NCBI RefSeq assembly: GCF_001605725.1
Contig: NZ_CP011530.1
Location: 4,588,001 to 4,652,000, forward strand
Direction: 5' to 3'
Length of the DNA stretch: 64,000 bases
DNA from: Mycobacteroides immunogenum
Lineage (GTDB): Bacteria; Actinomycetota; Actinomycetes; Mycobacteriales; Mycobacteriaceae
Shown here one piece after another: positions 27,676-36,017 of the stretch. The translations under genes and the position numbers were made by a program. A model generated the notes under the pieces. It worked only from the letters and a program-made list of their open reading frames with translations. It was not told where the DNA came from and did not search any database. Numbering within the stretch: position 1 is the first letter of the stretch; every line of letters begins with the position of its first letter.

Positions 27676-28736
27676 GGCTCAAAGTTCTGCTGACTCTTGC
27701 GGTGCTCTCGGTTATCTCACTCTTCGGTGCGGTCTACATGGCCTTCGGCGTCCTCGATATCGCTTCCACCAGCAAGACCAATCGCATGACCCTTATGCTG
27801 AACAGTTCGGGCGGGCTGATGTCCACCTCACAAGTAACCCTGCGCGGAATCAAGATAGGCAGGGTCACGAATATTCAGGCCACCGCATCGGGTTTGGCGG
27901 TATCAATAGCACTGGACAGCAGCTACCCCATCCCGGTTGACAGCCAGGTGAGTGTCCAGAATCTGTCGGCAGCCGGCGAGCAGTACGTGGAGTTCAAACC
28001 CACACGTATCGAACCGCCGTATTACAGCGACGGCGCCGTGATTCCCGCGTCGAAGGCCGCCCCCGTCTACACCGTCAGCGACCTGCTCCAGAAGGGCAAT
28101 GCGCTCATGCAGGCCATGAACGCCGACGATCTGGAAACAACACTCAACAATGTGGCCGCCGGATTTGTGGACAACACCAAAACCATCGACGAGTTGGCCA
28201 CCACCGCACGTCTATTCGCCCAAATGGTCAAGGACGACAAGCACTACCTGGCCGAGGTGATCGGCAACATGTCGACCCTGACCAACGGGCTCGGCGACAT
28301 CCACGCGGGCGATATCTTGAAGCAGTCCGCCAAGACCATTCCCAGCAGCATCGACGGACTGGGCAGTCTGGTGAAGGTCATCGAAAAGCTCGAACCGCTG
28401 GTCGAGGCCGGCATGGGTGACGGCAAGCCACTGACCGATCTGGTGGACAAACTGTTCGACTACATCAACGCCTTGTCCGAACCACTCTCGGAATTCACAA
28501 CGGTTCTCGAGCCCATCGTCGCTCCGCTGCGTGACGTCAAGCTGGACGCCGGGCACTGGCTTGACTTCTGGGATTCAACTTTCAACAACCAGGGCGGCCT
28601 ACGGATCCACCTGGGCGTGCCCGAGTGGCCACAGCCCGACACATCCCGGTCCACGCCGGGTAACCAGTCGCCGCAACCGTCGGCCAAAAACGCACCAGCA
28701 CCACAATCGGCAACAGCAGGAAGGCCCGGATCATGA
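27672..28736 (+). CDS. mceF: MceF, MCE protein
   Basis: 354 residues, start overlapping the mceE stop (ATGA). Seen: N-terminal membrane helix KVLLTLAVLSVISLFGAVYM, MCE core NSSGGLMSTSQVTLRGIKIG and VQNLSAAGEQYVEF, long helical domain, and a low-complexity tail rich in P, S, Q and A (last 35 residues), which is usual for MceF. Completes the six-gene mceA-F set. Confidence 0.94.
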   Translation: MRLKVLLTLAVLSVISLFGAVYMAFGVLDIASTSKTNRMTLMLNSSGGLMSTSQVTLRGIKIGRVTNIQATASGLAVSIALDSSYPIPVDSQVSVQNLSAAGEQYVEFKPTRIEPPYYSDGAVIPASKAAPVYTVSDLLQKGNALMQAMNADDLETTLNNVAAGFVDNTKTIDELATTARLFAQMVKDDKHYLAEVIGNMSTLTNGLGDIHAGDILKQSAKTIPSSIDGLGSLVKVIEKLEPLVEAGMGDGKPLTDLVDKLFDYINALSEPLSEFTTVLEPIVAPLRDVKLDAGHWLDFWDSTFNNQGGLRIHLGVPEWPQPDTSRSTPGNQSPQPSAKNAPAPQSATAGRPGS

Positions 28737-29551
28737 CCGACATCGACGAGCGCACGCTCACTCTGGATGACGCGGATCCCGAGGAGCTCGCAGATCTGGC
28801 GGAGAAATCAGCCGCCGGATCAGGCGAGACCCCCGCCAAGGATACGAAGGACAAACCCGCGAAGCGGGCCAAAGCCGTTGCCTCCAAATCGGAAACCGAA
28901 ACAGCCACGCTCGACAGCAGGCCAAACATCTGGAAGTGGATCGCAATCGGACTGCTCGCGTTCGGAATCGCGGGCACGGTTTTCGGAGTCTGGCGCTACC
29001 AGAGTCTGTCCGACACGGTGTCCGCCGTGCGCGCGGCGGACACCGAGCGCACCGCAGCCATAGACGCGGCATCCGCCTACGCGATGAAGTCGCTCACTTA
29101 CAGTTACGAAGACCCCGACGGTTTCTTCAAGAACGTCAAAGAAGATGCGGCAGAACCGCTCAAGAACAAGTACAGCGATGCCGAGAAGCTACTCAAGGCC
29201 ATCATGCTGCAGGCACAGGTGACCTCCAAGGGCGAGATCATCGCCGCGGACGCCGTCGCCCAGCAGAACGGTATCTACCAGGTGGTGGTCACCACCAGGC
29301 AGACCACCCGCAATGTGCAGAACCCGGAGCCACGGGCGACCACGTTGGTCCTGCAGATCACCGTCAAGAAGGACGGCAACGGGTGGCAGATCACCGACAT
29401 CGGCCCAAAGAACGCCAGCTCCACCGGCACCATCATGCACCCGGGCGATCAGAAACTGATTCCCGAAGGTCCCCTGGCACCCGCGCAGGGGACCGGCAAG
29501 GCACCTGTCCCCAACCTCCCACCGCTGCCTGTCATTCCCGGTCAGAAGTAG
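28733..29551 (+). CDS. Mce-associated membrane protein (Mas family)
   Basis: 272 residues. Seen: a charged A/E/K-rich N-terminus, one membrane helix at about 65-87 (WKWIAIGLLAFGIAGTVFGV), and a C-terminal domain of the SnoaL/NTF2-like type found in mycobacterial Mce-associated proteins. Proline-rich end. Overlaps mceF by four bases. Mas proteins are thought to stabilise or assist the Mce complex. Confidence 0.88.
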   Translation: MTDIDERTLTLDDADPEELADLAEKSAAGSGETPAKDTKDKPAKRAKAVASKSETETATLDSRPNIWKWIAIGLLAFGIAGTVFGVWRYQSLSDTVSAVRAADTERTAAIDAASAYAMKSLTYSYEDPDGFFKNVKEDAAEPLKNKYSDAEKLLKAIMLQAQVTSKGEIIAADAVAQQNGIYQVVVTTRQTTRNVQNPEPRATTLVLQITVKKDGNGWQITDIGPKNASSTGTIMHPGDQKLIPEGPLAPAQGTGKAPVPNLPPLPVIPGQK

Positions 29552-29554
29552 GTC

Positions 29555-30364
29555 ATGTCTCGCCGTAGATATGGCCGGGGCGCCGGCGTCGCCGCGACGG
29601 CCCTGCTGGTTTCCGCACAGGTGATTCATCCGGCTGCGGTGGCACGGGCGGCACTGCCACCGTGCGCCACCAGAGCCACCATGATTGTCCCGGAAACCCC
29701 GATGGCACACACGGATTGCCGCCTCACCGCAGCGGACGGTACCGGAATCACCTTCGATGTCGTGTACTGGCGCCCGCTGCCCGACAACAACGACGCGCCG
29801 AGCTATCCGCCGCTGTCCGTGCGGGTCACCATCAAGGATGCCGGCGGAAGAACGTTGCAAGAAGCCACCGAACTGCTGGAACCGTCCAGCCCCTCCCCCG
29901 TTGGCCTACTGGATATCGACGGAGATGGCCGCGACGAAATGGTCATTCCCATGTCCACGCGCGTCATGAATGGTGCGGTGAATACCCGTTTTTCGGTGTG
30001 GCGAGCTGAGAAGCAGACCACCCACTTCGAGCGAGTTCAGATGTTCGGCCAGGCCGTCTACCCCAGTGGCGACGGCTACATAGTGGTCAACAGCGGAGCA
30101 TTCTCCAGCCGCGATCTCGACTTCTACCTACCCACGGCGGCGGGTTACACCCACATCGTCACCCTGACGATGACCACCGAAGAGGTCGACCTCAACACCC
30201 GTAAGGTACTCACGGCGAGCTGCATGGTGCACAAACAAGCCGGCCTGGGCGCGATCGACATGGACTGGGAGGATTCCCCGGTCTTCTGCGATTCACCTGC
30301 CGCCAAGGCAATCTGGCCAGATGCTCAGCGGGTGGAGACCAACCGCCGCGTCCAGGGGCGCTAG
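29555..30364 (+). CDS. Secreted protein with FG-GAP/EF-hand-like DxDGDGRDE motif, end of mce operon
   Basis: 269 residues starting three bases after the Mas gene. Seen: an N-terminal signal peptide (RRRYGRGAGVAATALLVSAQ with a likely cut after AVARA) and four cysteines in the mature part. A calcium-binding-like loop, DIDGDGRDEMVIP, lies at about residues 119-131 and resembles the loops of FG-GAP/VCBS repeats. Not a standard Mce-operon component that I can name. Its stop overlaps the convergent SRPBCC gene by four bases (CTAG). Possibly an extracytoplasmic helper of the importer. Confidence 0.75.
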   Translation: MSRRRYGRGAGVAATALLVSAQVIHPAAVARAALPPCATRATMIVPETPMAHTDCRLTAADGTGITFDVVYWRPLPDNNDAPSYPPLSVRVTIKDAGGRTLQEATELLEPSSPSPVGLLDIDGDGRDEMVIPMSTRVMNGAVNTRFSVWRAEKQTTHFERVQMFGQAVYPSGDGYIVVNSGAFSSRDLDFYLPTAAGYTHIVTLTMTTEEVDLNTRKVLTASCMVHKQAGLGAIDMDWEDSPVFCDSPAAKAIWPDAQRVETNRRVQGR

Positions 30365-30909
30365 CGCGCCGCAGCCGTGCGGTTCGGAATATCTAACAGC
30401 TCGATGAGCGACCGCAAGCCAGGCCGTAGACCCCAGGTGAAGACGGTACGCAACAGCGGCTGCAGCCACCGCAGCGGCAGCCACGAAACAAAGCGCGGAG
30501 TTATCGCGACGGTCCAGTCCAGAGTGCAGCCATCGGGAATGCTAGTGAGCACGTAGTCCTCTGCCCAGAGTCGAAGCAGCGGCCAGGTGCCCGCTACTGC
30601 CGAGTAGGTGATGCGGTGTGGTGGCTCATACCGCCAGAATCTTTCGCGCTGGATCCACAGAAACCGCCACGGCGCTGACACCGTGCCCATCTCCCGTTCC
30701 ATGCCGACGTGCCGGCCCGGTTCGTCATAGCGCACACCGCAACCGAACGGCAGCCAGGACCAGGCGTGGTCGCTGTCCAGTGCCGCCCACACCTGGCCTA
30801 TCGGCACCGGAAAGGTGTGCGTAGTGCGCAGCACAATGGCCGCTGATTCGAAGGCGGAATCGTCGGCCAGGGGAACCCGGTATCCGGGTGCGAGCATGGG
30901 CCAGCTCAC
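30361..30909 (-). CDS. SRPBCC-fold protein paired with monooxygenase (copy 2)
   Basis: 182 residues, paralogue of 9856-10401. Seen: VLRTTHTFPVPIGQVWAALD at the N-terminus and the shared block WSWLPFGCGVRYD; the C-terminal part (WLPLRWLQPLLRTVFTWGL) is hydrophobic in both. It starts two bases after the stop of monooxygenase 3, so it is the last gene of that operon. Recurrence of the same pair in two operons implies a functional link between this fold and the monooxygenase. Confidence 0.85.
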   Translation of the reverse strand: MSWPMLAPGYRVPLADDSAFESAAIVLRTTHTFPVPIGQVWAALDSDHAWSWLPFGCGVRYDEPGRHVGMEREMGTVSAPWRFLWIQRERFWRYEPPHRITYSAVAGTWPLLRLWAEDYVLTSIPDGCTLDWTVAITPRFVSWLPLRWLQPLLRTVFTWGLRPGLRSLIELLDIPNRTAAAR

Positions 30910-30911
30910 TG

Positions 30912-32483
30912 TCAGACCGTAGCCTGCGAATGATGCACCGGTGCGGCCACGTCAGCGCTCGCCGGCCCCCGTTCGTACGCGTAATCCCCGGCCGGAAAGC
31001 TCCTCGCCGCGCGCCGCGCTTGCCAGGTGGTCGTCGGACGCAACAGTGGTACATCGTCATCGGCGTTCTTCCAGTAGGACCGCACGCCACGATTCAGCTC
31101 GGTGAAGTAGTACTTCAAATTTCTGCCGTTGCGCAACATGCTCTGATGGAAACGGTCCAGCGCCTCCTGCCGCACCTCCATGCGGGTGGCCTGGCGTTCG
31201 TCGGCCAGCGAGATGGCACGCACGATGTGCGTGACCGCCGTGTCAGCAAGCCCGTGCCAGCCCCCATTGCCGGTCCATGAGTACGGCCCCACGATGATCC
31301 AGCGATTCGGAAATCCCGTGATCGAAACACTCTCGTATGCCTGCATACCGTGTGTGTTGAAGAAATCGCCCAGGTCACGCCCTTGTGCGCCGGTTACCCG
31401 TCCCCGCTTGTACGACGCGGGCTCAGAGAAGAGATCGAAACCTGTTGCGGTGATCAGGAAATCCGCCTCGTGAACCGTCCCGTCAATGGTTCGCACACCC
31501 TCGGGCACGACCTCGTCGATGGCCGTGGTGACCAGCGAGCAATGTGGCTTGTTGAACACCCGCGGGAAGTCGGAGTTCAGGGTGGGCCGATTACCGAAGG
31601 GCCCAAAGGACGGCAGCAGTACGCGTGCCACGTCCGGGTCCCGCACCACCGCACGTAGGTAGGCCCCGTACAGCGCACGTCCCGCGCGATCGAAGGCCCG
31701 CATCAACGGACGCATGATCGCACCCGGCGTGTGGATCATGAACCACAACCCGGCACTACCGCCCGCCAGCGCACCCCATTCAATCGCCGAGAACAATCCC
31801 GGAATACGCAGAGCCCATTGCGCTATCGCCGGTATCCGGAAATCGGGTTTAGGTATGCAGTACACGGGAGTGCGCTGGAACACGGTAAGTGTCTGGGTGT
31901 CGTCCGCTATCGCACCGCACAATTGGACGCCGGTGGCTCCGGTGCCTATCACGGCCACGCGCTTGCCGCGCACGTCGTGCTCCGGCAGCCACTTCACGGG
32001 CGTCACGCGGGTACCGGAGAAGTTCTCGAGCCCCTTGATACCGGGCTGCTTAGGGTCAAAGAAGGGACCGATCGCCGAAATCACAAACCGCGCAGTGATC
32101 ACCGAGCCATCCGCGAGATTCATTCGCCACCAGTGGTTCTCTTCGTCCCACTCCTCGTTGAGGACATCGACACCGAAACGGAAATGCGGCCGCAGATTGA
32201 ATTCTTCGGCAACCCGCTGATGGTAGGCCTGCACTTCAGATCCTGGAGCAAAGACGCGGGACCACTTTGGGTTACGCGCGAACGGGAATTGATAGATCAC
32301 CGATGGGATGTCGACCGCGATCCCCGGGTACACGTTGTCACGCCATGTCCCGCCTAGGTCGCCGGCCCGATCGACGATGACGAAATCCTTGATTCCCGAC
32401 TGCTGTAGGCGCACTCCGGCGCATAGGCCGCCGATACCCGCGCCAATGACAACGACATGGTGGTCTGGAGTTGACACGGACAT
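30912..32483 (-). CDS. Flavin-containing (Baeyer-Villiger-type) monooxygenase 3
   Basis: 523 residues from an ATG with AAGGAGG upstream; the frame continues further upstream only by chance. Seen: FAD motif GAGIGG at 14-19, [15 protein letters not shown] at 44-58, NADPH motif VIGTGATGVQLCG, and the fingerprint F155-x-G157-xxx-T161-xxx-W165, in which threonine replaces histidine. Thirty-one bases downstream of monooxygenase 4 in the same operon. Two monooxygenases in one operon could act on successive intermediates or form a mixed oligomer (inference). Confidence 0.88.
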   Translation of the reverse strand: MSVSTPDHHVVVIGAGIGGLCAGVRLQQSGIKDFVIVDRAGDLGGTWRDNVYPGIAVDIPSVIYQFPFARNPKWSRVFAPGSEVQAYHQRVAEEFNLRPHFRFGVDVLNEEWDEENHWWRMNLADGSVITARFVISAIGPFFDPKQPGIKGLENFSGTRVTPVKWLPEHDVRGKRVAVIGTGATGVQLCGAIADDTQTLTVFQRTPVYCIPKPDFRIPAIAQWALRIPGLFSAIEWGALAGGSAGLWFMIHTPGAIMRPLMRAFDRAGRALYGAYLRAVVRDPDVARVLLPSFGPFGNRPTLNSDFPRVFNKPHCSLVTTAIDEVVPEGVRTIDGTVHEADFLITATGFDLFSEPASYKRGRVTGAQGRDLGDFFNTHGMQAYESVSITGFPNRWIIVGPYSWTGNGGWHGLADTAVTHIVRAISLADERQATRMEVRQEALDRFHQSMLRNGRNLKYYFTELNRGVRSYWKNADDDVPLLRPTTTWQARRAARSFPAGDYAYERGPASADVAAPVHHSQATV

Positions 32484-32514
32484 ATGAGCCTCCTTGCTCG
32501 AAGCTGGGATTTTT

Positions 32515-34062
32515 CTAATTCGACTTTTTGGCAACGGATTCCGCCATCGACCTGCCGCCTGTCTTCGATAAGTGTTCAAAGCGGAAGTCGTCTAACGGGA
32601 AATTCTTACTGGCCCGTGTCGACTGATATGCCGTGGTGGGCCGTAGGAAGGAGAAGTCGCCGTGACGGTCGATGTAGTAAGAGTTAGCGTTGACGCAGGC
32701 ACGACCATGCATGAGCGTCGACTCAGCCTTGGGCGCGATGAACTCGAAGAACCTGTTGTTGGCATCCTCCGTCACCGCGAAGGCCGTGGCGCCGCGTGTG
32801 CGCGCCTCGGTGATCACCCGCACCGCGATACGGGTGGCGTTCTCCACCATGACATGCCACGAGCTGCCACTCCAGGCGAACGGACCGAAGACCATGAAGG
32901 TATTGGGCAGCTGGGGCATCGTGACACCCTCATACGCACGGGCACGGTTGTTCTCGTAGTAGTCCGCGAGGTCGAATCCATTGCGTCCCTTCACCGGGCG
33001 GGCCCGATACACCTCGGGGCTCTGCGACATTTCAAACCCTGTCGCCAGAACCAGCACGTCGACATCGCGGCGTACCCCGTCCTTGGTGACAATTCCCGTC
33101 GGGGTGATCTCGGCGATCGGGTCGGTTATCAGATCCACATGCGGTTGGGTGAAGGTCCGATAGTAGATGTTTGAGACGCTGGGACGCTTACATCCGAAGC
33201 CATACTCCGGGGTCAGTCTCTTGCGCAGCTTCCGGTCGCGTACCTGCGTGAAAAGAAAGGCACGGCACGCCCAATTCGGAATGAGTGTTATCGGTGCTAT
33301 CTGCTTGCCGTACACCGTGATCGCCACCAACCCGACCTCTACCGCGGCCGCCGCGACCCCCCGAATCAATGACTGTAGGCCTGGAACGTACTTCAGTGCC
33401 CAGCGGGCGGCGCGCGGTATCGGGAAGTCAGGTTTGGCGAAGACCCAGATAGCGCGGCGCTGGTAGACGTCCAGATGCGATGCCACCCGCGCCATTTGGG
33501 GAATCAGCTGCACCGAGGTGGCACCCGTTCCGATCACGGCGATTCGCTTGCCCGCCAGAGCATAGTCATGATCCCAATTCTGGGTCTGGATAACCTTGCC
33601 GCCGAAAGACTCCAGACCTGGGATATCCGGGATCTTCGGCTCGACGAAGGCCCCGACGGCAGTGATGACGAACCGCGAGGTGATCACACGCCCGTCGGCC
33701 AGGGTGAGATGCCAGAGGTGGTTGTCTTCGTCCCATTCTCGCTTCATGACCTCATGCCCCAACCGCAGGTGGTCATTCAGGCAGTACTGATCCACCAGGC
33801 CCGCGATGTATTGCTGTACCTCGCGGCCCTTCGGGAACGTGCGCGACCAATTGGGATTCTTCGCGAATGAGAACTGGTACACAATCCCGGGAACATCCAC
33901 GGCGACATCGGGATAGTGGTTGTTGTACCAGGTACCGCCGATTCCCGCGGAACGCTCGAGGATGACGAAGTCGGTAAGTCCGGCACGCTTCAGACCTATG
34001 GCAGCGCCGAGCCCGCCGATGCCGGCGCCGATAATCGCGGTTTCGTAATGGGGAGCATTCAT
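32515..34062 (-). CDS. Flavin-containing (Baeyer-Villiger-type) monooxygenase 4
   Basis: 515 residues. Start ATG at 34062 overlaps the SDR stop by four bases. Seen: FAD motif GAGIGG at 12-17, GGTWYNNHYPDVAVD at 42-56 (aspartate where glycine is usual after YP), NADPH motif VIGTGATSVQLIP, and fingerprint F153-x-G155-xxx-Q159-xxx-W163 with glutamine in place of histidine. Upstream neighbours are the SDR and an HSL-type hydrolase, so the operon pairs ketone formation, oxygenation and ester cleavage. Confidence 0.88.
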   Translation of the reverse strand: MNAPHYETAIIGAGIGGLGAAIGLKRAGLTDFVILERSAGIGGTWYNNHYPDVAVDVPGIVYQFSFAKNPNWSRTFPKGREVQQYIAGLVDQYCLNDHLRLGHEVMKREWDEDNHLWHLTLADGRVITSRFVITAVGAFVEPKIPDIPGLESFGGKVIQTQNWDHDYALAGKRIAVIGTGATSVQLIPQMARVASHLDVYQRRAIWVFAKPDFPIPRAARWALKYVPGLQSLIRGVAAAAVEVGLVAITVYGKQIAPITLIPNWACRAFLFTQVRDRKLRKRLTPEYGFGCKRPSVSNIYYRTFTQPHVDLITDPIAEITPTGIVTKDGVRRDVDVLVLATGFEMSQSPEVYRARPVKGRNGFDLADYYENNRARAYEGVTMPQLPNTFMVFGPFAWSGSSWHVMVENATRIAVRVITEARTRGATAFAVTEDANNRFFEFIAPKAESTLMHGRACVNANSYYIDRHGDFSFLRPTTAYQSTRASKNFPLDDFRFEHLSKTGGRSMAESVAKKSN

Positions 34063-34916
34063 CGGGCCGCCTCGACCTGCCGCTCGATACGGCCGTCGTA
34101 CTCGCTGCGGGCACGCCGATCCACGGGCCCAACTGTCCTGTCGGCGTTTACGACCCGCCTGGCGAGCAGCCATAGCGACTCCGGGACCAGGTGCTGCAGC
34201 CGAAGTGCCAGGACCGTGCCCCGGGGAGAACCCACCACCGCCGGCCGCCGGCGCAGTGTGCTGACCGCATCGCGTGCCACCCATCCGGGCGGAATGATGC
34301 CCAGCTTCTCCCACCATCGGAAGGGGATGCCATCGACGAGTTGGGTACGAACCGCCGAGGGCATCACGGTCGAGATCGTGACGCCGGTGCCGACAAGCTC
34401 TTCCCGGGCGCTGCGCGCGAAGCCGGTGGCCGCGTGCTTCGAAGCGACATAGCTGGCCAGGCCCGGTGAATGGATCGCACCCGCCGCCGACGTCACATTG
34501 ATGAAATGTCCTCTGCCCCGGTCGATCATCCGTGGCGCCAAAACCTGGTAGGAGATGTAGTGACTCCAGAAATTGACGCGCATGGTCGCCTCGGCTACGC
34601 CACGGGACTCTGCCAGCAGTGGGCCCACCGGCATGATCCCCGCGTTGTTCACCACGATGTCGATGGGCCCGATGGTTTCTTCGACCTCGGAGACCACCCG
34701 CAGATACTCATCGAATTCTGTCACGTCCAGCGCGAAACCTCGTGCACCGGAGCCAACGTCGCATGCCGCCTCAACGGCGGCAGCTCCGTCCAGGTCGGCG
34801 ATGACTACTCGTGCGCCCATACCCGCCAGCCGATGGGCGATAGCCAACCCGATACCGCGCGCACCACCGGTGACCAAGGCGACGGCACCTTCTGTGCGAA
34901 TCTCCGTGAACTTCAT
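34059..34916 (-). CDS. Short-chain dehydrogenase/reductase (operon with monooxygenases 3 and 4)
   Basis: 285 residues. Start ATG at 34916 overlaps the hydrolase stop (ATGA). Seen: TGGARGIGLAIAHRL cofactor motif at about 16-30, NNAGIMPVGP, active-site YVASKHAATGFAR, and a C-terminal extension of about 40 basic residues. Likely an alcohol dehydrogenase for the lipid-like substrate of the operon; the direction is not determined. Confidence 0.88.
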   Translation of the reverse strand: MKFTEIRTEGAVALVTGGARGIGLAIAHRLAGMGARVVIADLDGAAAVEAACDVGSGARGFALDVTEFDEYLRVVSEVEETIGPIDIVVNNAGIMPVGPLLAESRGVAEATMRVNFWSHYISYQVLAPRMIDRGRGHFINVTSAAGAIHSPGLASYVASKHAATGFARSAREELVGTGVTISTVMPSAVRTQLVDGIPFRWWEKLGIIPPGWVARDAVSTLRRRPAVVGSPRGTVLALRLQHLVPESLWLLARRVVNADRTVGPVDRRARSEYDGRIERQVEAAR

Positions 34917-35914
34917 GCCGCGCGCCGTCCCGCATGCGCGGCGACAAAGGCCGAGATCTCCCCCACGGCGGCCTTCGCGTCGACGAGTACGTCGGCGGCG
35001 ATCTGGAATACGTGCACCTGGTTCCTCCATATCTGCAGTTCTACGGGCACACCGGCCTCGGCCAGCCGCGCGGCAGCGAATTCGGTGTCAGGGCGCAGAA
35101 TCTCGTCGCTACCCACCTGAAAAAGCGTGGGCGGCAGGCACGCCAATGTGGGGACACAACCTTCGACGAAGCTGTCCAACACCTCGAAGCCCGCGGCGGT
35201 CTTCTCCGCGGAGAGCATGAGACGTTCCATGGCGATCAGTGCCGCCGCCGGGAACAACGGATCATTGGATTGCGACGCCAATACCAGCTTGCCTGCCGGA
35301 TCACGTTGCACCAGTGGCGAGATGCACACCAGCGCGGCCGGTGAACCGTACCCGCGGCGCTGCGCGATCAGACTTGTGACCAACGCCAGGAAGCCACCCG
35401 CGGAATCCCCCGCGATGACGATCTCCGAGGGCTGATAACCCATCTCGGTGAGCGCGCGGAACCCGTCCAGCGCATCCTCCACTGCCGCCGAGACAGGATG
35501 CGCCGGGAGCTTGCGGTAGTTGACGGCCAGAGACGTGACCCCGGCTGCGGCGACAATGCGCGAGATCAGCCGGCGATGCGAATTCAGACCCCCGACGACA
35601 AAGGCGCCACCGTGCAGGTAGAGCATCGCGCCGTGCGGCGGGCAGTCACCACGGTGCATGAGTTCGGCGTCGCAGTTGGCCAGCCGGACCCGGGTGCGGC
35701 GCACTCCCCGCACGGGCCGCAGCACGACGGCCGCCAGGTCCACGACCCGGTACGGCCAGGGCAAATGGGGGAACCGCGCCCACAGCGCGATCACGGGATA
35801 TCCGACGGCGCGAATCGCCACCCGCCCCAAGCGCAGCAGAACAGTCAGCGAACCTCGCTCAGAGCGCACAGGCTCCACGCGCTCCTGATGCAGCGGCACG
35901 ACATTGGCCGTCAT
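34913..35914 (-). CDS. Alpha/beta hydrolase, hormone-sensitive-lipase type esterase
   Basis: 333 residues, first gene of the operon, ATG preceded by GAGGAG. Seen: oxyanion motif YLHGGAFVVGG, nucleophile elbow IAGDSAGGFLAL, the acid within DPLFPAAALI or nearby, and catalytic histidine in NQVHVFQIA. This is the HSL/acetyl-hydrolase family (LipN/NlhH-like). In this setting it could cleave esters made by the Baeyer-Villiger enzymes. Related to the C-terminal half of the fusion at 44297-46321. Confidence 0.9.
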   Translation of the reverse strand: MTANVVPLHQERVEPVRSERGSLTVLLRLGRVAIRAVGYPVIALWARFPHLPWPYRVVDLAAVVLRPVRGVRRTRVRLANCDAELMHRGDCPPHGAMLYLHGGAFVVGGLNSHRRLISRIVAAAGVTSLAVNYRKLPAHPVSAAVEDALDGFRALTEMGYQPSEIVIAGDSAGGFLALVTSLIAQRRGYGSPAALVCISPLVQRDPAGKLVLASQSNDPLFPAAALIAMERLMLSAEKTAAGFEVLDSFVEGCVPTLACLPPTLFQVGSDEILRPDTEFAAARLAEAGVPVELQIWRNQVHVFQIAADVLVDAKAAVGEISAFVAAHAGRRAA

Positions 35915-35951
35915 CGGGGCTCCTCGGTGATCTCTTGAACGCGAACAGGTC

Positions 35952-35989
35952 TTTAACAGACTGACATGCCATTCATAAAAATACAAGAC
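35952..35989 (-). promoter_or_regulatory. Shared 38-bp promoter/operator element, copy B
   Basis: Second copy of the element at 12059-12096, 32 of 38 positions the same. On the gene strand: TTGTAT, 17-base spacer, CAGTCT. It ends 37 bases upstream of the hydrolase start codon, a distance that fits a promoter with a short leader. It sits in the 103-base gap after the ABC1-family gene. Confidence 0.6.
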
Positions 35990-36017
35990 GGCATCTCCAC
36001 GTACGCCAGGATGGCTG

